Below, piece by piece: positions 37,080 to 50,264 of a stretch of 64,000 nt of DNA (position 1 is the first letter of the stretch; each line of letters opens with the position of its first letter). The position numbers and the translations under genes are program-made. The stretch lies in assembly GCF_002078875.1 (NCBI RefSeq), contig NC_034412.1:79135846-79199845 (forward strand), given 5' to 3'. Below the pieces are notes generated by a model. The model did no database searches. It worked only from the letters and a program-made list of their open reading frames with translations, and was not told where the DNA came from. This DNA comes from Numida meleagris (lineage: Eukaryota > Chordata > Aves > Galliformes > Numididae).

Positions 37080-37500
37080 TAGCCCCTAGCCACTGCTATA
37101 AATATTTAATAATCTTAAGATTAAATTTCCTTGTTACCTTTCATTTAAGTAGTGTAAGGCACCTGGAGTTTGATTTAAATTGCATTATGAAACTATTTGG
37201 ATTAAGGGAGAATTCTGATTGGCTGCTAGATTAATGTTAAAGGGTGGATTAATTTCATATAAGTACACAGTTGTGCACTGCTGTTCAGCATTTCAAACTG
37301 CTAACATCTTCTAACTTCAACAGTTCAACATATTTGGTGTTTTTTCCAGAGTAGAACTGTTAAGGAGGAGTAAGCCATTCCTTATGTCACCCTGCTGTTT
37401 AATATTAATTCAACTAAAGTTAACTTCATGATGTTAATTAACCAGTGCATAATCTCAAATAGTTACATGCCATGAGTGCATACATGAGTGTATTATGGTA
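37080..37500. other. candidate conserved non-coding element
   Basis: A non-repetitive block with clustered homeodomain-like words: TTTAATAATCTTAAGATTAAA near 37105 (a partial dyad), GGATTAA twice (37199 and 37246), TTAATTAACC near 37436, and an inverted CCAAT box (GATTGG) near 37219. Inference from texture only; no conservation data can be seen here. Confidence 0.2.
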
Positions 37501-38741
37501 TTTATGAGAGTGCCTACAGTCATTTCAGTCTCTGAAATATTTTGGAATTAGGAAGAGAATTAACCACTTTAAATCAAGACTTTACCAGATACCGAAATCA
37601 GAAAGGAAAACTGCAAATGTTAATGTAATCTAGATTAAAAAAAAAAGGTGAGCAAACAATAATTTTTTTATTGCTTTATTATTGGTAGATCATGATCCTA
37701 AACTTCAACCAGTTAATGTGGATGGTTATATATGTTATATTATTAGCTCATTTATCTTCTTTAACCATTTCATCTGTTGATTCCTTGTGGTAGATCTCAT
37801 TTAAAAAAAAAAAAACCTAGAACTATAGTAGTAGTACTTTTTTTTCGTATCTGCTGTTAGGTTATATTAGCTTTTCACATGATAACTGTTCAATGTATTC
37901 ACTCTCATTTCTGTCATCAGCAGGAAATCCTGGGCTGTTTCTTTCCTGAACTTTTTGTCATTCTTTCTTTGTCATTTCTTTCCTGCACCTTACCTGTTCT
38001 TCAGGGTAGAAAATGTATCGTGTTTAGAAGAGAAAATAGAAAGCAGAGTATAGATATGTAATATAATGCAAAAAAATATTTCTACCATGCAAAAATAACT
38101 GATATTTTCATGTAAAAAAGAGAGTAGGAAATTGAAATCTGCAGAAAGTTTTTTATAACTGCTTTCCAGTATATTTTCTGCAACAGAGATTGCAGTGATG
38201 CCTAGCATTGCCGAAGTTAGCTAATAGAAATAATTAAGTCTCCAGTTTCCCCACTGTCTGGAAAATTGATAACTGGAAGGATATTTGTGGAACTATTCCC
38301 AAAGCAGTCAATCATAGTCTGGGACCATTACTTACAAATCTGTCACGAGAAATGTTTCAACTATTTTTGTTTTAATTGGGGCAGCCTAACTGATACCATC
38401 TCTTAGTCTTGAGGAAATGTCATGCCTGAGAGAATGATACTCAGCTGCACTAAGAGACCTCAAACTCAAAATTAGGTTCTGAAATAAGCTTTGAAATACT
38501 TGAATCCAAGACATGAGAACTGTCACAGTGTAGATTTTTGTAAAGTATTTAGTCTGAAAAGACTAATGCTACTTTTCTGACTTTTATGACCTTTTAAATG
38601 AAAATTTCTCAAAATTTCTTTGCTGCTATTGAAATATGTTTTGCCTGTAGCTGAATTCATGGACTAATTTAGAATATATCCTGTTTTTTTCTAAAATATC
38701 TGAAAAGTGTTTGCATTTCACATTGCTTCCAATTACATAAG

Positions 38742-38768
38742 TACATTTGTTTGGAGAAAACAAATGTA
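38742..38768. repeat. 11-bp perfect inverted repeat (hairpin)
   Basis: Arms TACATTTGTTT and AAACAAATGTA are separated by five bases (GGAGA). Confidence 0.9.
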
Positions 38769-39122
38769 AACAATGCAAAGATGAAAATTACTCTGAAAAG
38801 CAAAGAAGCCTATTCTCTAATATTCAACACTGACTGAAAAAATGTGGGTCTGGAAATAAATTATTTCAAGTATCTTCACTCCAGACAATTAAAAAAATTA
38901 AGAAACATAGCTAGAGTTTCCATCATGGAATTTTTCATTTGCCTTCTAGTTCACGATATTTTTGATTGTGGTGAAATTCTAGATAATTTCAAACTGTAAA
39001 TGTTCATTTCAACACAATTGTCAAAATTTTAGAAAATTGAGAATTTTCATGGATCTATTTTTCTCGCAATTGTTACAGACAAGTATTCAGGGTCACTTGT
39101 ATCACTGCAATTAACTTCAAGG

Positions 39123-39147
39123 ATGTTTTTCTTCTGAAGAAAAACAT
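39123..39147. repeat. 12-bp near-perfect palindrome
   Basis: ATGTTTTTCTTC and GAAGAAAAACAT are separated by a single T. Confidence 0.9.
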
Positions 39148-40277
39148 GTAATTCAGTTGCTTCCAATGAGGGTTTTCTGTGTGGCATTGCTGTACAGCTT
39201 CAATTCTCTCTAGTCTTCATTGTGTGGAAACACAAATCTGTGATCTGTATTCTGACTTTTCTGTTATTTTAGTTCCTCCTAACTTTTTTCTAGTAAACTC
39301 TCATTCTGAAATAACTTCCATTTTCTTTTTTGCCTAATTTTTGTGCTTTTTGCTTGCTCTCTCTCCCTTGCTTGTCTTCTTGCAGTCAAAGGAATTCAAA
39401 CCTGATTTATTTTACTGCGCAAGTTCAGTACATGGCTATCAGCTCATTTCTGCACGGACAATCAAATGACAAATTTTCTTACCTCAGATGTTACCTTGAC
39501 AAATTGCCTCAAATCCATGGAGATGTTTTTATTGGCTTCAATGCACTGTATGAGTTCAATGGCTTTAAATAATTGTCTATACAATATTATGTTTTTCTTA
39601 ACGAGTACTTTCATTTAATTTAAAAATCGTTAGTTTTGATATGAAGTCTTCCCACTATGCACATTGTTTGATATTTTCCAGTTTGCAAGGAAAGTAAAAC
39701 TGAAATTAAGAGGCACCTTAATATTGTTTCTGCATATTGTTAATCGATCTTGATTTACTTCTAGGTACTTGTGATTATTTTCAATGAGGAAAAGAGGGAA
39801 CTTATTTTACTGAAATCTTTGCTTTTTAGGTTAAATACTTGTTTCATAACTCTGTCAGTATAGAGGAAAATAAACACATTTTAAGGACTGTTAGTTTGGT
39901 ATAGGAAAGTAAAGTAAGCCTCAGTTACCATTTAGAATAAAAAGCTACATCTGTTATTCCTCTGACCCCTCTCTTCATAACTATATTTCCCCTCCTATTT
40001 TGTCCTCTATTGTTGCTCAGTTCACTGAAGGGCTTTTGAAATATTACCAAAATATCCAGTTTACTGAACACATTAATAGAAATATTGCATTAGTAATATT
40101 CTTTCCTGATAGAGCACTTCAAGAAAAAGAGGAAAATCTCAGAGGAAAAAAAAATATTGTGGCTACCTAAGGGATTGCATGAGACCTATCAATTCTGGCC
40201 AATTTTAATGGACTACACTAGGGCAAAAATCCTGATGTGTTTACAACAGAAACATTCTATGTATTTTCACAGTAACA

Positions 40278-40630
40278 AGACATACGAGGAGTAGCTGAAG
40301 TGCCTTGGTTTGTTCAGCCCAGAGAAGAGCAGGCTGAGGGGTAGCCTCATGGCTGTCTACAGCTTCCTCACAGGGTAACAGAGGGGCAGTGCTGATCTCT
40401 GCCCTCTGGTGACAGGGCAAGGGATTGGCATGGAGCTGTGTCAGGGAGGGTCAGGCTGCGTGTTAGGAAATGATTATTCAACAGACAGTGGTGGGCATGG
40501 AACAGGCTCCCCAGGGCAGTGATGACTGCCCCAAGATGCCAGAGTTCAAGAACCATTCTGAAAATGCTGTCAGACATAGGATTTGAATTTTGCATGGTGT
40601 GGAGTCAGGAGTTGGACTTGATCCTAATGA
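40278..40630 (+). mobile_element. CR1 retrotransposon 3' fragment, plus strand
   Basis: This matches the last part of CR1 ORF2: the nucleotide order TTCAGCCCAGAGAAGAGCAGG (starting about 40313), then a decayed TGGTGACAGGGCAAGGG and GGAACAGGCTCCCCAGGGCA (about 40499). It ends in GTTGGACTTGATCCTAATG, the start of the 3' UTR. The ORF is broken by indels, and the tail repeats are lost. Confidence 0.85.
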
Positions 40631-41399
40631 TTGCAAGCGTAGAAGCCTTAAACATTCAAATAAGAAACATGGCAGAATTAACACTGGTAGTATTTTATCT
40701 TTGGAAAAACTTACCAAGAGAGGGACTGAACTTTCTACATCATTAAGTTTCTCAATATTTGTATGACATGTACCTTGTAATTCAATGTGATTTATTAGAC
40801 TCAGAAGGGAACACTGAAGGGCCTGTCTTGAATCATCAGAGAAAATAATCTAGTCATCATAAATCTGCATATATATACAGAGAGAAGAAAGCTTAAAAAA
40901 AACTACTACATCATAATAAAGACAATAGTTAATGCAACAAACAGCCTAAGAAAAATACGAAACCAACTACAACTTTAAATGAATAAACAAGTCAACAAGA
41001 ATACCAGAAAATGAATAAAGCAAAAGTGATAAGGCAGAATGCAACAAAAATTATATCCATTGCTTCCTCCTTACTGTTTTCTGTCAGGGATTAGATCCCA
41101 TTGTACTAGATACTGCAAGAGTAACGCAAAAGTATTAACACAAGGATAGAGCCAGATGGCTTGTATGCTAAACCACCAACAAAACACAACTGTGGAACAA
41201 ACAGTGTGTAGAGAAAGATAAGGTTATTGTTCAGGCCAGAATGCATGTGTGAATCAAATATGACTGTGGTTCAACAGCCGTATGTGGTCATTGAGCAGTG
41301 GTGACAGCAATTATTCATTGGAATATTTTGTTACGTATTTTCTCTATGTTTAACACAATCAGCTTAGTTATATTTCTCTATAACACATGGCATGCAAAA

Positions 41400-41995
41400 A
41401 CAAAATTTCATTGGCATTTCTATTGATCATTTTAAGGACAATAATGTAAATTAGCATTCACAAATTAAAGAATGACTTGGATTTCAACCAGCAGATATCC
41501 CCCGTCATTTCTTTAAAATTTGGGGTTTATGAAATGTACTGATCACTTTCCTAGATCTACTGAATGCTGCTCAGCATTATGGATCTTTACTGTCCATGAT
41601 CAATTCTGTAACTAACCTCTGCATTTCTTATTCATATTCATTCTACAATGGAATCATGTCAGCTTCAAAGCCATCTTTCCATTATGTCAAAATATTTAAT
41701 TGCGATATAATATAACATCACTAAGAGGAGTTCCCATTATTATTACCTTTTTCTCCAGGGAACCCGATAGAAGAGAGACAAAACTTAAAGCTTTATAATG
41801 GAAGTGTTGTTTTAACGGCAACAGCTAATCTGAATAGATTTATATTCAGAGTGGAGGATCAGAAGCTAAAAGCTGTAGCAATTAACATGATAATTTCATT
41901 AATGACCTGAGAATTAATGGTTTTGTCTCTATAATTACTATATCATGAGCTGACAATCCTTCTGGCACTTTGCCTCAGGATTTATTTAGCAACAT
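41400..41995. other. candidate conserved non-coding element
   Basis: About 600 bases of non-repetitive DNA with the densest ATTA/TAAT content in the window: CAATTAACATGATAATTTC at 41879-41897, CATTAATGACC and GAATTAATGG soon after, TAATTACT near 41932, and ATTGATCATTTTAAGG near 41422. Such clusters typify developmental enhancers, but conservation cannot be judged from one genome. Confidence 0.23.
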
Positions 41996-41999
41996 ACAT

Positions 42000-44987
42000 A
42001 ACTTTTACCTCAAAAACTGGTAGAAAGCATTCTTAGCCACTTCTCAAAAAAATAAGAAGGGGAAATTTCAGACAGAAAGCAGAAATCTAGTAATCTCAGT
42101 GTTTACCTGCTTAATCCATTCTTATACCTGCTAGGTAGGTTATTCTGTTAAAATTTTTTACTAATAAGCAGCAATAAAATTGTTTCCTACCCCTGCCATT
42201 CATGGTATAAGAGTCATACTGATAAGTGTATTTCTTATTTTTTTTTCAGAAATTCTACACAATTGTAGCAAACTCAAATACTTTCTTATCCCTATTTTCC
42301 TCATGTTTATTGCAATGTATCAGGATGAACCCACAGGCTATGTACAAAACCAGTGACATCAGGAAGAATACACAAGCCCTCAGAACTGTTGTAACTACAT
42401 ATAAAATTCAGTGACTCCATAGCTTGGAAGGGTAAAGTATTGCTTAAATTAATATTGTTATTTTAAATAATAATACAAATGTGTTGCACTTCAGATAGCA
42501 GTATATGTTTCTGAAAAACGTCCTGTACTTCTTGATACAGATTTAAGGCACCACGGAAAATATTTGAAGACATTAAAGCATTCTTTTAACAATCATACAA
42601 CAGAAAATACTGAAAATTACTTAGTGTTCAGAATTACATTTAATATAGAAAATCATGCTGTATAATTAAAATATTTATCAATTTTTAAAGCCATAAGCAT
42701 TGATATTTAAATTTTCAGTTTTAATATAAACTTTATGGTGTATTTGTAGAAAACAATCATAGTTCTATTACATTTTTATTGTTCTACATACAAGATCACT
42801 GCTAAATTCTTTATCTTAGGAAGGTTAGCATGCTTTGTTTTTATTCTGAAAGGATATCAGGGCCAAGGAGATATTCAGATTCATATTTCTTTTCTACATA
42901 ACTCTTAACTTGAACAGTTACGTTAACATCAAGTAGTGGCGTGTGTCTTGTACAGGAATTCTTGACAGGTTATTTGTAGGAAGTAACTTGAACATAATAA
43001 TACAACATTTGTAAGACAAAGTATGTTCTATGGTAAAGCTTCTTAAATTGTGAGATAGCATTTCATATTTTCATTCTTAAATCTTCTCATAACTTGGAGT
43101 GATTTTTCTTGTTCTTATTTTTGTTTTTATCTACTGAAATAGTATTTTAATAAAATCAATCTTAATGACATATTTAGAAATCAGAAAAGCATATGTATGG
43201 CGAAGCCATCTCACTCTTGGTCCTTGTAGTTCAGGTAGAGTCTTCAATCTACTTTTGGTTCACTTTTATCTTTCCCTTTTCAAGAAGGAATAGATAACGT
43301 GAAATAAAGGGTTTTCCTTTCTTCCTTAACACATCACATCCCCTCAGATTAGCCAAACTATCAAAATAACAAGAAAGTGTCAAACTGCTGAGGAAATTAT
43401 AATAGAATCATAAATGTATGGAAGCTGATACACCATCTCACTCTTCCTTCTCTGAGAATCTCTTTGCGAACTTACATTCTATGTCACCTCTTTGACATGA
43501 AGTACTATGAAGTGTTATAATGATTCCACAGAAAAGGGACTGCTACAGAAATTACAATAATATATTTAAATATGACCTTGTTTTAAAAAAAGTTTCTTTT
43601 ACAAATTGAAAGTATGTTGTCCACTGCTTACTATAGTTTAAAGATGATAAAAATTGATTTTCTATCTTTTGCACTTTGAGTAGTGTCATTAACATCTCTA
43701 GGACAACCTGAATGTGTGAAGTAAGCTGGATTTGTCCTCTATTCACTTTCTTACCTGACTTACTCTAATGCAGACTTCTCTAAGAATTTTGTATAAGCAC
43801 TTCAAAAATTTAAACGCTTCCTCAAGAGAGGAAGCATAATGTTCAGTTCACTGAACCAGAGAGTATTTTCTGTATGTCTCTCAGAGCTGTTTCAGTGTTG
43901 TCATTGCATTCACCTACAAAAGAAACAGCGATGACTCAAAATCAGAAATAAGAATAAACAAATACCTTAATAAAGGAAAGCTTTCAGAAAATACTGATTC
44001 ACCATTTTTGTTCTAGAAAGTTTTATGTTCAGTAAATAAGTGAAACTGTAATTACACTATCTGAAATGCACTATATTTCAATGTATTTAATCACTCTGAT
44101 ACAGTAATGATCAGAATCTTCTTTCAGTCTTAAACTTTTACATTTCTCTTACCAAAAGAACACATTGCTGAACATCATAAATTAAAAAGAGGTTTAAAAC
44201 TGCAGTTTCCAAGCTTTCACAAACTAATGATGTATCTAAAGAAACTGCAGTTTCGATGACTATTTGAATGTATGCATTCAAATAAGAATACCAACAGATA
44301 TTTTTTCCTTAGAGAATAAATTCTTTTGAAATCAGTTTTACTGAACTAAGGCTGTACATACCCTGAACGATGTTTTTATGAAAATTACATTAAAGAGGAG
44401 CTTATGTTTCAAGAAAATTACAATTTGACCACAAATTAGTGACTGGCTACAGTTCTATTTGACTAAATCAAATTTGAAGCTCATTTTCCTTAAATGAGAA
44501 GTTCTTGACAGTACTATCAGTGCAAAGGGGAAGGAAATAAATATCCTGAAATTATCCTGTTTAGTTTTTCAATATACTTTTTAATATATTTTTCTATACA
44601 TGTTGTGAATGAGCATGATTTCAGACAAGAATTCAAAGTGTAGCTAGTCACAATGCTATATTCAGTGATTTCAAGTGTATATTAAACGCACATATGTGTG
44701 TGTATCTGTGTGCATAGGAACTGTCCATATGTTATGTAAAGATTCAGGAAGTATTTTAGAGGCATTAGGCACATTTGCATTTGCAAATTCAGTGAAAACT
44801 CACTGCATTAACAAATACAGCAAAGGCTATGTGACTTGTGAGAGTTCCCATATTATCTTTATGGAAATATTTTGTTAGACGCTTATTTTTTCTTGTTAGA
44901 AATTGTTATTGATAATCATAATACCTCTAAAATGCTTAACATCTTTTAGATGTCCCACAGAATTTTGTTATTGTACTAGTACTAGAT
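42000..44987. other. unique AT-rich DNA with a palindrome cluster, no gene seen
   Basis: No transposon or exon is seen. ORFs are below 70 codons. The only structure is the dyad cluster at 44197-44284. Confidence 0.5.
44197..44284. repeat. cluster of three palindromes
   Basis: AAACTGCAGTTT (44197-44208) recurs 45 bases later as the 14-bp palindrome GAAACTGCAGTTTC (44241-44254). It is followed by a 10-bp hairpin with arms TATTTGAATG and CATTCAAATA around TATG (44261-44284). Confidence 0.9.
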
Positions 44988-45108
44988 AATAGAATTATAG
45001 AATGGCTTCGTTTGGAAGGGATCTACCGTGTAGACACCTAGTTCTGCCATAGGCAGGGTTCCTACATGTTAAATCAGGCACTAAATTAGGTGGCTCAGGC
45101 CCCCTTCT
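44988..45108 (-). mobile_element. short CR1 3' end, minus strand
   Basis: A reverse-complement CR1 terminus (AATAGAATTATAGAATGGCTT...), followed by about 90 bases of diverged 3' UTR up to GGTGGCTCAGGCCCC. Confidence 0.78.
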
Positions 45109-46194
45109 ATGCTAACAGTTATAGATAATGAAACTGAAAGCTCTAAAGTAGTAAAAGATCCATAAAATGAGGCAAATTGACGACTAGTTAATGAACTTGA
45201 GCTAGTCCTGTAGCAAGCTAGCAAGCTGACCAGGGCTTGAAGCCTGTGGCTGAGAGAGCCAGGCTTTTTTAATGTGGAGAAGAAATGGCTTTGGGGGGAC
45301 ATAGGAGCTGCCCCTCCGCAGCTCTGGGGAGGTCATCAAGAAGATGAAGCTAGATTTTTCACAGCAGTGCATGACAGGCATATAAGGTACAAGTTAAAAG
45401 GAGTGTAATTTATAGGGATATAAATTGGAAAAAAAAAGCGTGAGGAGAGGTAATACTGGAGTTGATTTAGCTGATTTCAAACCGATGCGCTCTCTCTTCT
45501 TGCAGGGTTTCAAGTCACAGAGAAAGTCGGAAATGTGATCTGAACTCTTTGTTAATACTGCTTAGAGCAGAGGTTTGGATTAGAGAGACACATTAGGGTA
45601 CATTTTGAGCTCTTGTTTACTACAAAATTTCTGCATGACAGCCTGATGCACCTAACATGTAATTGAAAATGTAATTATCTTCTTTATCAAAGCAGTGTTT
45701 GTGGTAAATAATTCTCTAAGTAATTCTTTTAAGAAAATTTAATGTTTTCTAATCTGCTTATTACATGTAGATATTTTAGATTGCTTTTTTCCTGAGTGTG
45801 TAAACTTTCCATAAGATTAATTTCATTTTGTTATGCCATACTAACATCTGTTTACCTCTTTCCATTAGTTTTACACTGCTGTACGAAAGAATTTTACATG
45901 AAGTTTCTCTTTGTTTCAAAGGGTTTTTGACATATCTGGTCACCAATGATGGTACTTCACAGTCTCCTTTGGAAACTTTTCCATACGAACACATTCCTGC
46001 TGAAAAGGAGAGTAAATAGAGAAATGTGAAATATTCCTAGAGAGTCAAAACAATTGAGTTTAAAAAAAAATCATGATTAGCTGCAGGCATTTACCTGCTA
46101 TTTGGTGATGAGTGACTGTTCAATGAGGCAGCAAGTGAAATAATTTCAATAGATTGAAAACAATGTACTCTGTCAAAAACATAGCTGCTACACC
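45109..46194. other. unique DNA, no gene seen
   Basis: No recognisable element. The ORFs at 45776-46019 on both strands overlap and have no motif. Confidence 0.45.
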
Positions 46195-46645
46195 GAGTCT
46201 GTGAGGGAAATTATCTGATTCTATTCAGTGAAGAGAACTTAAGTGTCAGATTCATGGCAATGAAATGTGAAGTATTACAAGCAAAAGAAAACAGGAGACC
46301 TGCAATACTTATTTATGCTGTTGTATAAATCCATGGTACATCCACATCCTGAGTGCCTCATGCAGTTCTAATCATACTATCTCAGAAAGGTACTGTCTGC
46401 AAAGTACAAGGAGAGATGACAGGGATGATCAAGGACATGGAAAAATTTTCACATGAGGGAAGACTTAATAAACTAGGACTCTTCAGCCTGTAAAACACTC
46501 AGTAAGGGATAGATGGGGAAGAGTTGCACGGTACTGTGAAGAGTATGAAGAAATTGCTTAAGGAACAATTATTCACTCTCAGAGTCCAGGAAATAGGAGC
46601 ATCCAATGAAATTATCAGGCAAAAGGAAGTGCATTTCCATACAGA
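46195..46645 (+). mobile_element. ancient CR1-type LINE remnant, plus strand
   Basis: The sequence retains the order of the CR1 ORF2 C-terminal part at nucleotide level: CATGAGGGAAGACTTAATAAACTAGGACTCTT (46450-46483, equivalent to the family's EERLRELGLF stretch), then CTTCAGCCTGTAAAACACTC. Upstream is GGATGATCAAGGACATGG (from 46423). Frames are broken, so this is an old copy. Confidence 0.6.
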
Positions 46646-47040
46646 ATATAATTAAATTGTGACTCTCATTACTATAAAGTGCTATAGAGACCAAAAGTAT
46701 AAGTTGGTTTAATATGTAATTAAGTAACAGTAGAAAGTTTGTCAAGCTCTATAAAATACAAGGATGATAATTTAATCTTTCATTCAAAAAAGACAGCAGA
46801 AGGACCCTCATCTGTATCATAACTCCTTTGTCTTTACGCTCGTTCTTCAATCACATTCCTGCTGTTGCTTAAGTATTTTCCTTTAAAGACTTCATTCTCT
46901 TTAGTTATTCTCTTTCAAAAAAACCTTAGTATTATCAGATCAGCACTGGAAAACTTACATTTTTCTAGGTATTGCTACTTTTGTTGGTTGGGCTTTATGC
47001 CACTTAATCTATTCAAAGCATTTTTAAGTAATTTTAATAT

Positions 47041-48565
47041 TCATAGAATCATAGAACCATAGAATGGCCTGGGTTGTAAAGAACCTCAAGGATCATCGAG
47101 TCTCCGCCTCCCTCTCCCTGCTGACCACTCCTCTTTTAACGCAGCCCAGAACATAGTTGGCCCTCCAGGCTGCCAGCGCACACTGCTGGCTCATGTCCAG
47201 CTTCTCGTCCACCAGGACCCCCAAGTCTTTCTCCACAGGGCTGCTTTCAAGTACTTCTTCCCCCAGGTTGTATAAATACCTGGGATTGCCCTGGCCCAAG
47301 TGCAGCACCCTGCACTTGGCCTTGTTGAACCTCATTAGGTTCTCGTGGGCCCACTTGTCCAGCCTGTCCAGGTCCCTCTGGATGGCTTCCCTTCCTTCCA
47401 GTGTATCGACTGCACCACTCAGCTTGGTGTCATCTGCAAACTTGCTGAGGGTGCACTCGATTCCATCGTCTATGTCATTGATAAAGACATTGAAGAGCAC
47501 TGGTCCCAGGACTGAGCCTTGGGGGACACCACTCATGACCGGCCTCCACCCTGACACAGAACCATTTGTCACAACCCTTTGGCTGTGACCAGCCAATCAG
47601 TTCTTAACCCACCGAAGAGTCCATCCTTCAAATCCATACCTCTCCAATTTAGAGAGAAGGATGTGATGAGGGACCCTGTCAAAGGCTTTGAAGAAGTCCA
47701 GGTAGATGACATCCATTGCCCTCCTCCCATCCACTGATGCGGTCACTTCATCGCAGCAGGCCACCAGATTGGTCAGGCAAGATCTGCCCTTGGTGAAGCC
47801 GTGCTGGCTGTCTCAGATCACCTCCTTGTCACGTATGTGCCTTAACATGTCTTCTAGGAGGATCTGCTCCACGATCTTCCCAGGCACAGAGGTGAGGCTC
47901 ACCGGCCTGTAGTTCTCCGGGTCATCCTTTCTCCCTTTCTTAAAAATGGGAGTAATGTTTCCCTTTCTCCAGTCACCGGGGACTTCACCGGACAGCCATG
48001 ATTTTTCAAATATGATGGAGAGCGGATCAGCAACCACATCAACCATCTCTCTCAGAACCCTAGGATGGATGTCATCCGGCCCCCTGGACTTCCACACATT
48101 CAATTTCAAGAGGAGGTCTCGAACTTGTTCCACTGTTACAGTGGGACAAAATCCGCTCCTCTCACCCACACCTTGGGGTTCAGGGTCCTGGCAGACACGG
48201 GGAGCCTGACCACCAGTGAAGACCGAGGCAAAGCACTTACTGAACACCTCAGCTTTTTCCACGTCTGAGGAAGCCAATTATCCATCCTCATTTATCAGAG
48301 AGGGAACACTCTCCTTGACTTGTCTTCTCTTGCCTATGTACCTGTAGAATGCCGCCTTGTTATTTTTCACATCCCTAGCCAAGTTCAGCTCTACCTGTGC
48401 CTTGGCTTTCCTGATCCTATCTCTACACATGCGGACAACAGCCCTATATTCCTCCCAGGCTACACAACCCTGCTTCCACTTTGTATACATTTCTCTCTTT
48501 TCCCTCAGTTTAAGCTGCAGGTCCTTGCTCAGCCATGCCGGTCGCCTGCCTCCTCTGCTCGAATA
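47041..48565 (-). pseudogene. CR1 retrotransposon with near-contiguous but broken ORF2, minus strand
   Basis: The best-preserved transposon gene in the window. Reading down the minus strand: RRPAWLSK-type start near 48545, MYTKWKQGCVAWEEYR (from 48490), [10 protein letters not shown] (about 48150), [13 protein letters not shown] (about 48080), [19 protein letters not shown] (about 47950), [15 protein letters not shown] (about 47810), [14 protein letters not shown] (about 47530) and the active-site box [11 protein letters not shown] (about 47440). In-frame stops lie at 48278-48280, 47813-47815 and 47597-47599. After [11 protein letters not shown] the frame runs straight into the last 3' UTR bases and tail (47041-47110), so the C-terminal thumb-equivalent part is deleted. 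It is 5'-truncated near 48565 and not active. Confidence 0.93.
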
Positions 48566-50264
48566 TTAATTTTATGTGTTGGTTATAGACTTCTGATTGC
48601 ATTCAACCCTTTCTCATTTCAATACTCAAGGTATTAAAATCATGGAGGCAAAAGAGAGCAATGATTGGTGATCTGCAGTTCACCAAATCCAATAGTGCAA
48701 AAAATAGGAAGTGCCTAATGAAACAAGTAGGAAGTTGTTTTAAAACCGATTTTATTCCTAAAAACTACTGCCACAAAAAGTTTTGAAAAAAAGTTAACAT
48801 CAGGAGATTCAGAAAGGGATTAGGGAAACTGGTAGACAAGAGAATTGAGTGGATACTCAGAGCTGTATTCTTGAATGCACTCTTTAGCATTCCTCATATG
48901 CAAATCTCAGATAGTGATGGAATGTGAAGGAAAGGGGCAAACTGTGGACTGGATCTACCATTGCTATGTTGCTAGCAGAGAACTAAGCTGAAAGTACCAG
49001 AGGTTTCCAACAGTAAGACACTTATGTTGTTACTCCAAGTGGGACAGTTCATGCTAAAATGTCATATTAAAACTTTTCAATGCTGAACAGCATTCTGCAG
49101 AAGATGACTGATAAAAACCTATCAGAGTTAGGGAGCTCCAAGAAACTAGTTTCATCAACCCCAATACTAAGAGGAAATCAGTTTTTGTTTCCACATGCCT
49201 TGTCCAGAAAACAGCATTTAAGCTATCTTACTATCATTTTTATTTTATCAGGTTGACTAAAGCATTATTATTATTGCTATGGAATTTTATGTATGAATTT
49301 GTGTAGGAGTAGAGGCAAACATGGAAGCAATATGAGTAGCAGCAAAACCTTACTTGATGTATCTCAAAAAGGCACGTGGAATCTCATATGTCTGTCCAAG
49401 TGTTTGTGATAGAGTTTAGAGGAGTATTGACACATAGAATAATAAAACCATAGAGCTAATAAAACCACCAGCATAACAAATTTTAGCTCACCTCTACTTG
49501 TGAATGAACAACTACATCATTTCTGGGAGATGTCTGTCTAGCTTTTTCTGAAAGATTTACATGGACTACATTTTACATTCCATTTGAATGACATAATTAT
49601 TAATGTCATCTTTGTAGGTAATAAAAATATATTTCTAGCCCCTATCTGGGATAAAGATCAACTCCAGAGAACTAGCAAGGCTATTTAATATATAGTATGA
49701 GGCTTCTTGGTTTGGGAAGGCTGTTCCTAGATGAGAAAGAAAGATTAGATATGAAAATGGATTAATTTACTTTCTACAAATGTATTGGAGGAACAATATG
49801 AGGAAGAGAGAAAAGATATTTGAGATGTAAAACACAAAGCACAGAAAAAAATACAGGCTATTTGTGTTTAAACAAGTTATTTTTGAACATTGGCTGAAAC
49901 GTGCTTCTGGCTTTTAGGATTTTGTTCAGTTTTTCATCTTATTTGCCCAATGTAAATGTTTTTCTTAATGTTTCATGGCTAACACTCAAGAGTAAAATTA
50001 ACAGGTTTTCTTGTTGTCTCCTCAGGGATTTACATGCATTAACACATTATGAAAATGAGCATGTAATTGTCTGTCACACAGAACAATACATGTCTCCAAG
50101 CATTTGACAACAGATTGAACCTGTAGTCATGTTTAACTGAGTAAGGTTAACACTGGTGTTTCTGCACTTTTTTGTCAATACTGAGGTCTGAGTAGTTACA
50201 ATGCTATACTGGAAAATATATCCATTAACAATAACCTCTAGGTAATAGCAGGTATTTGATAAAA
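48566..50264. other. unique AT-rich DNA, no gene seen
   Basis: No transposon or exon recognised. ORFs are short and without motif. Confidence 0.5.

Noticed and set aside
47157..47588. 143-codon plus-strand ORF
   Set aside because: Antisense shadow of the CR1 reverse-transcriptase gene on the minus strand.
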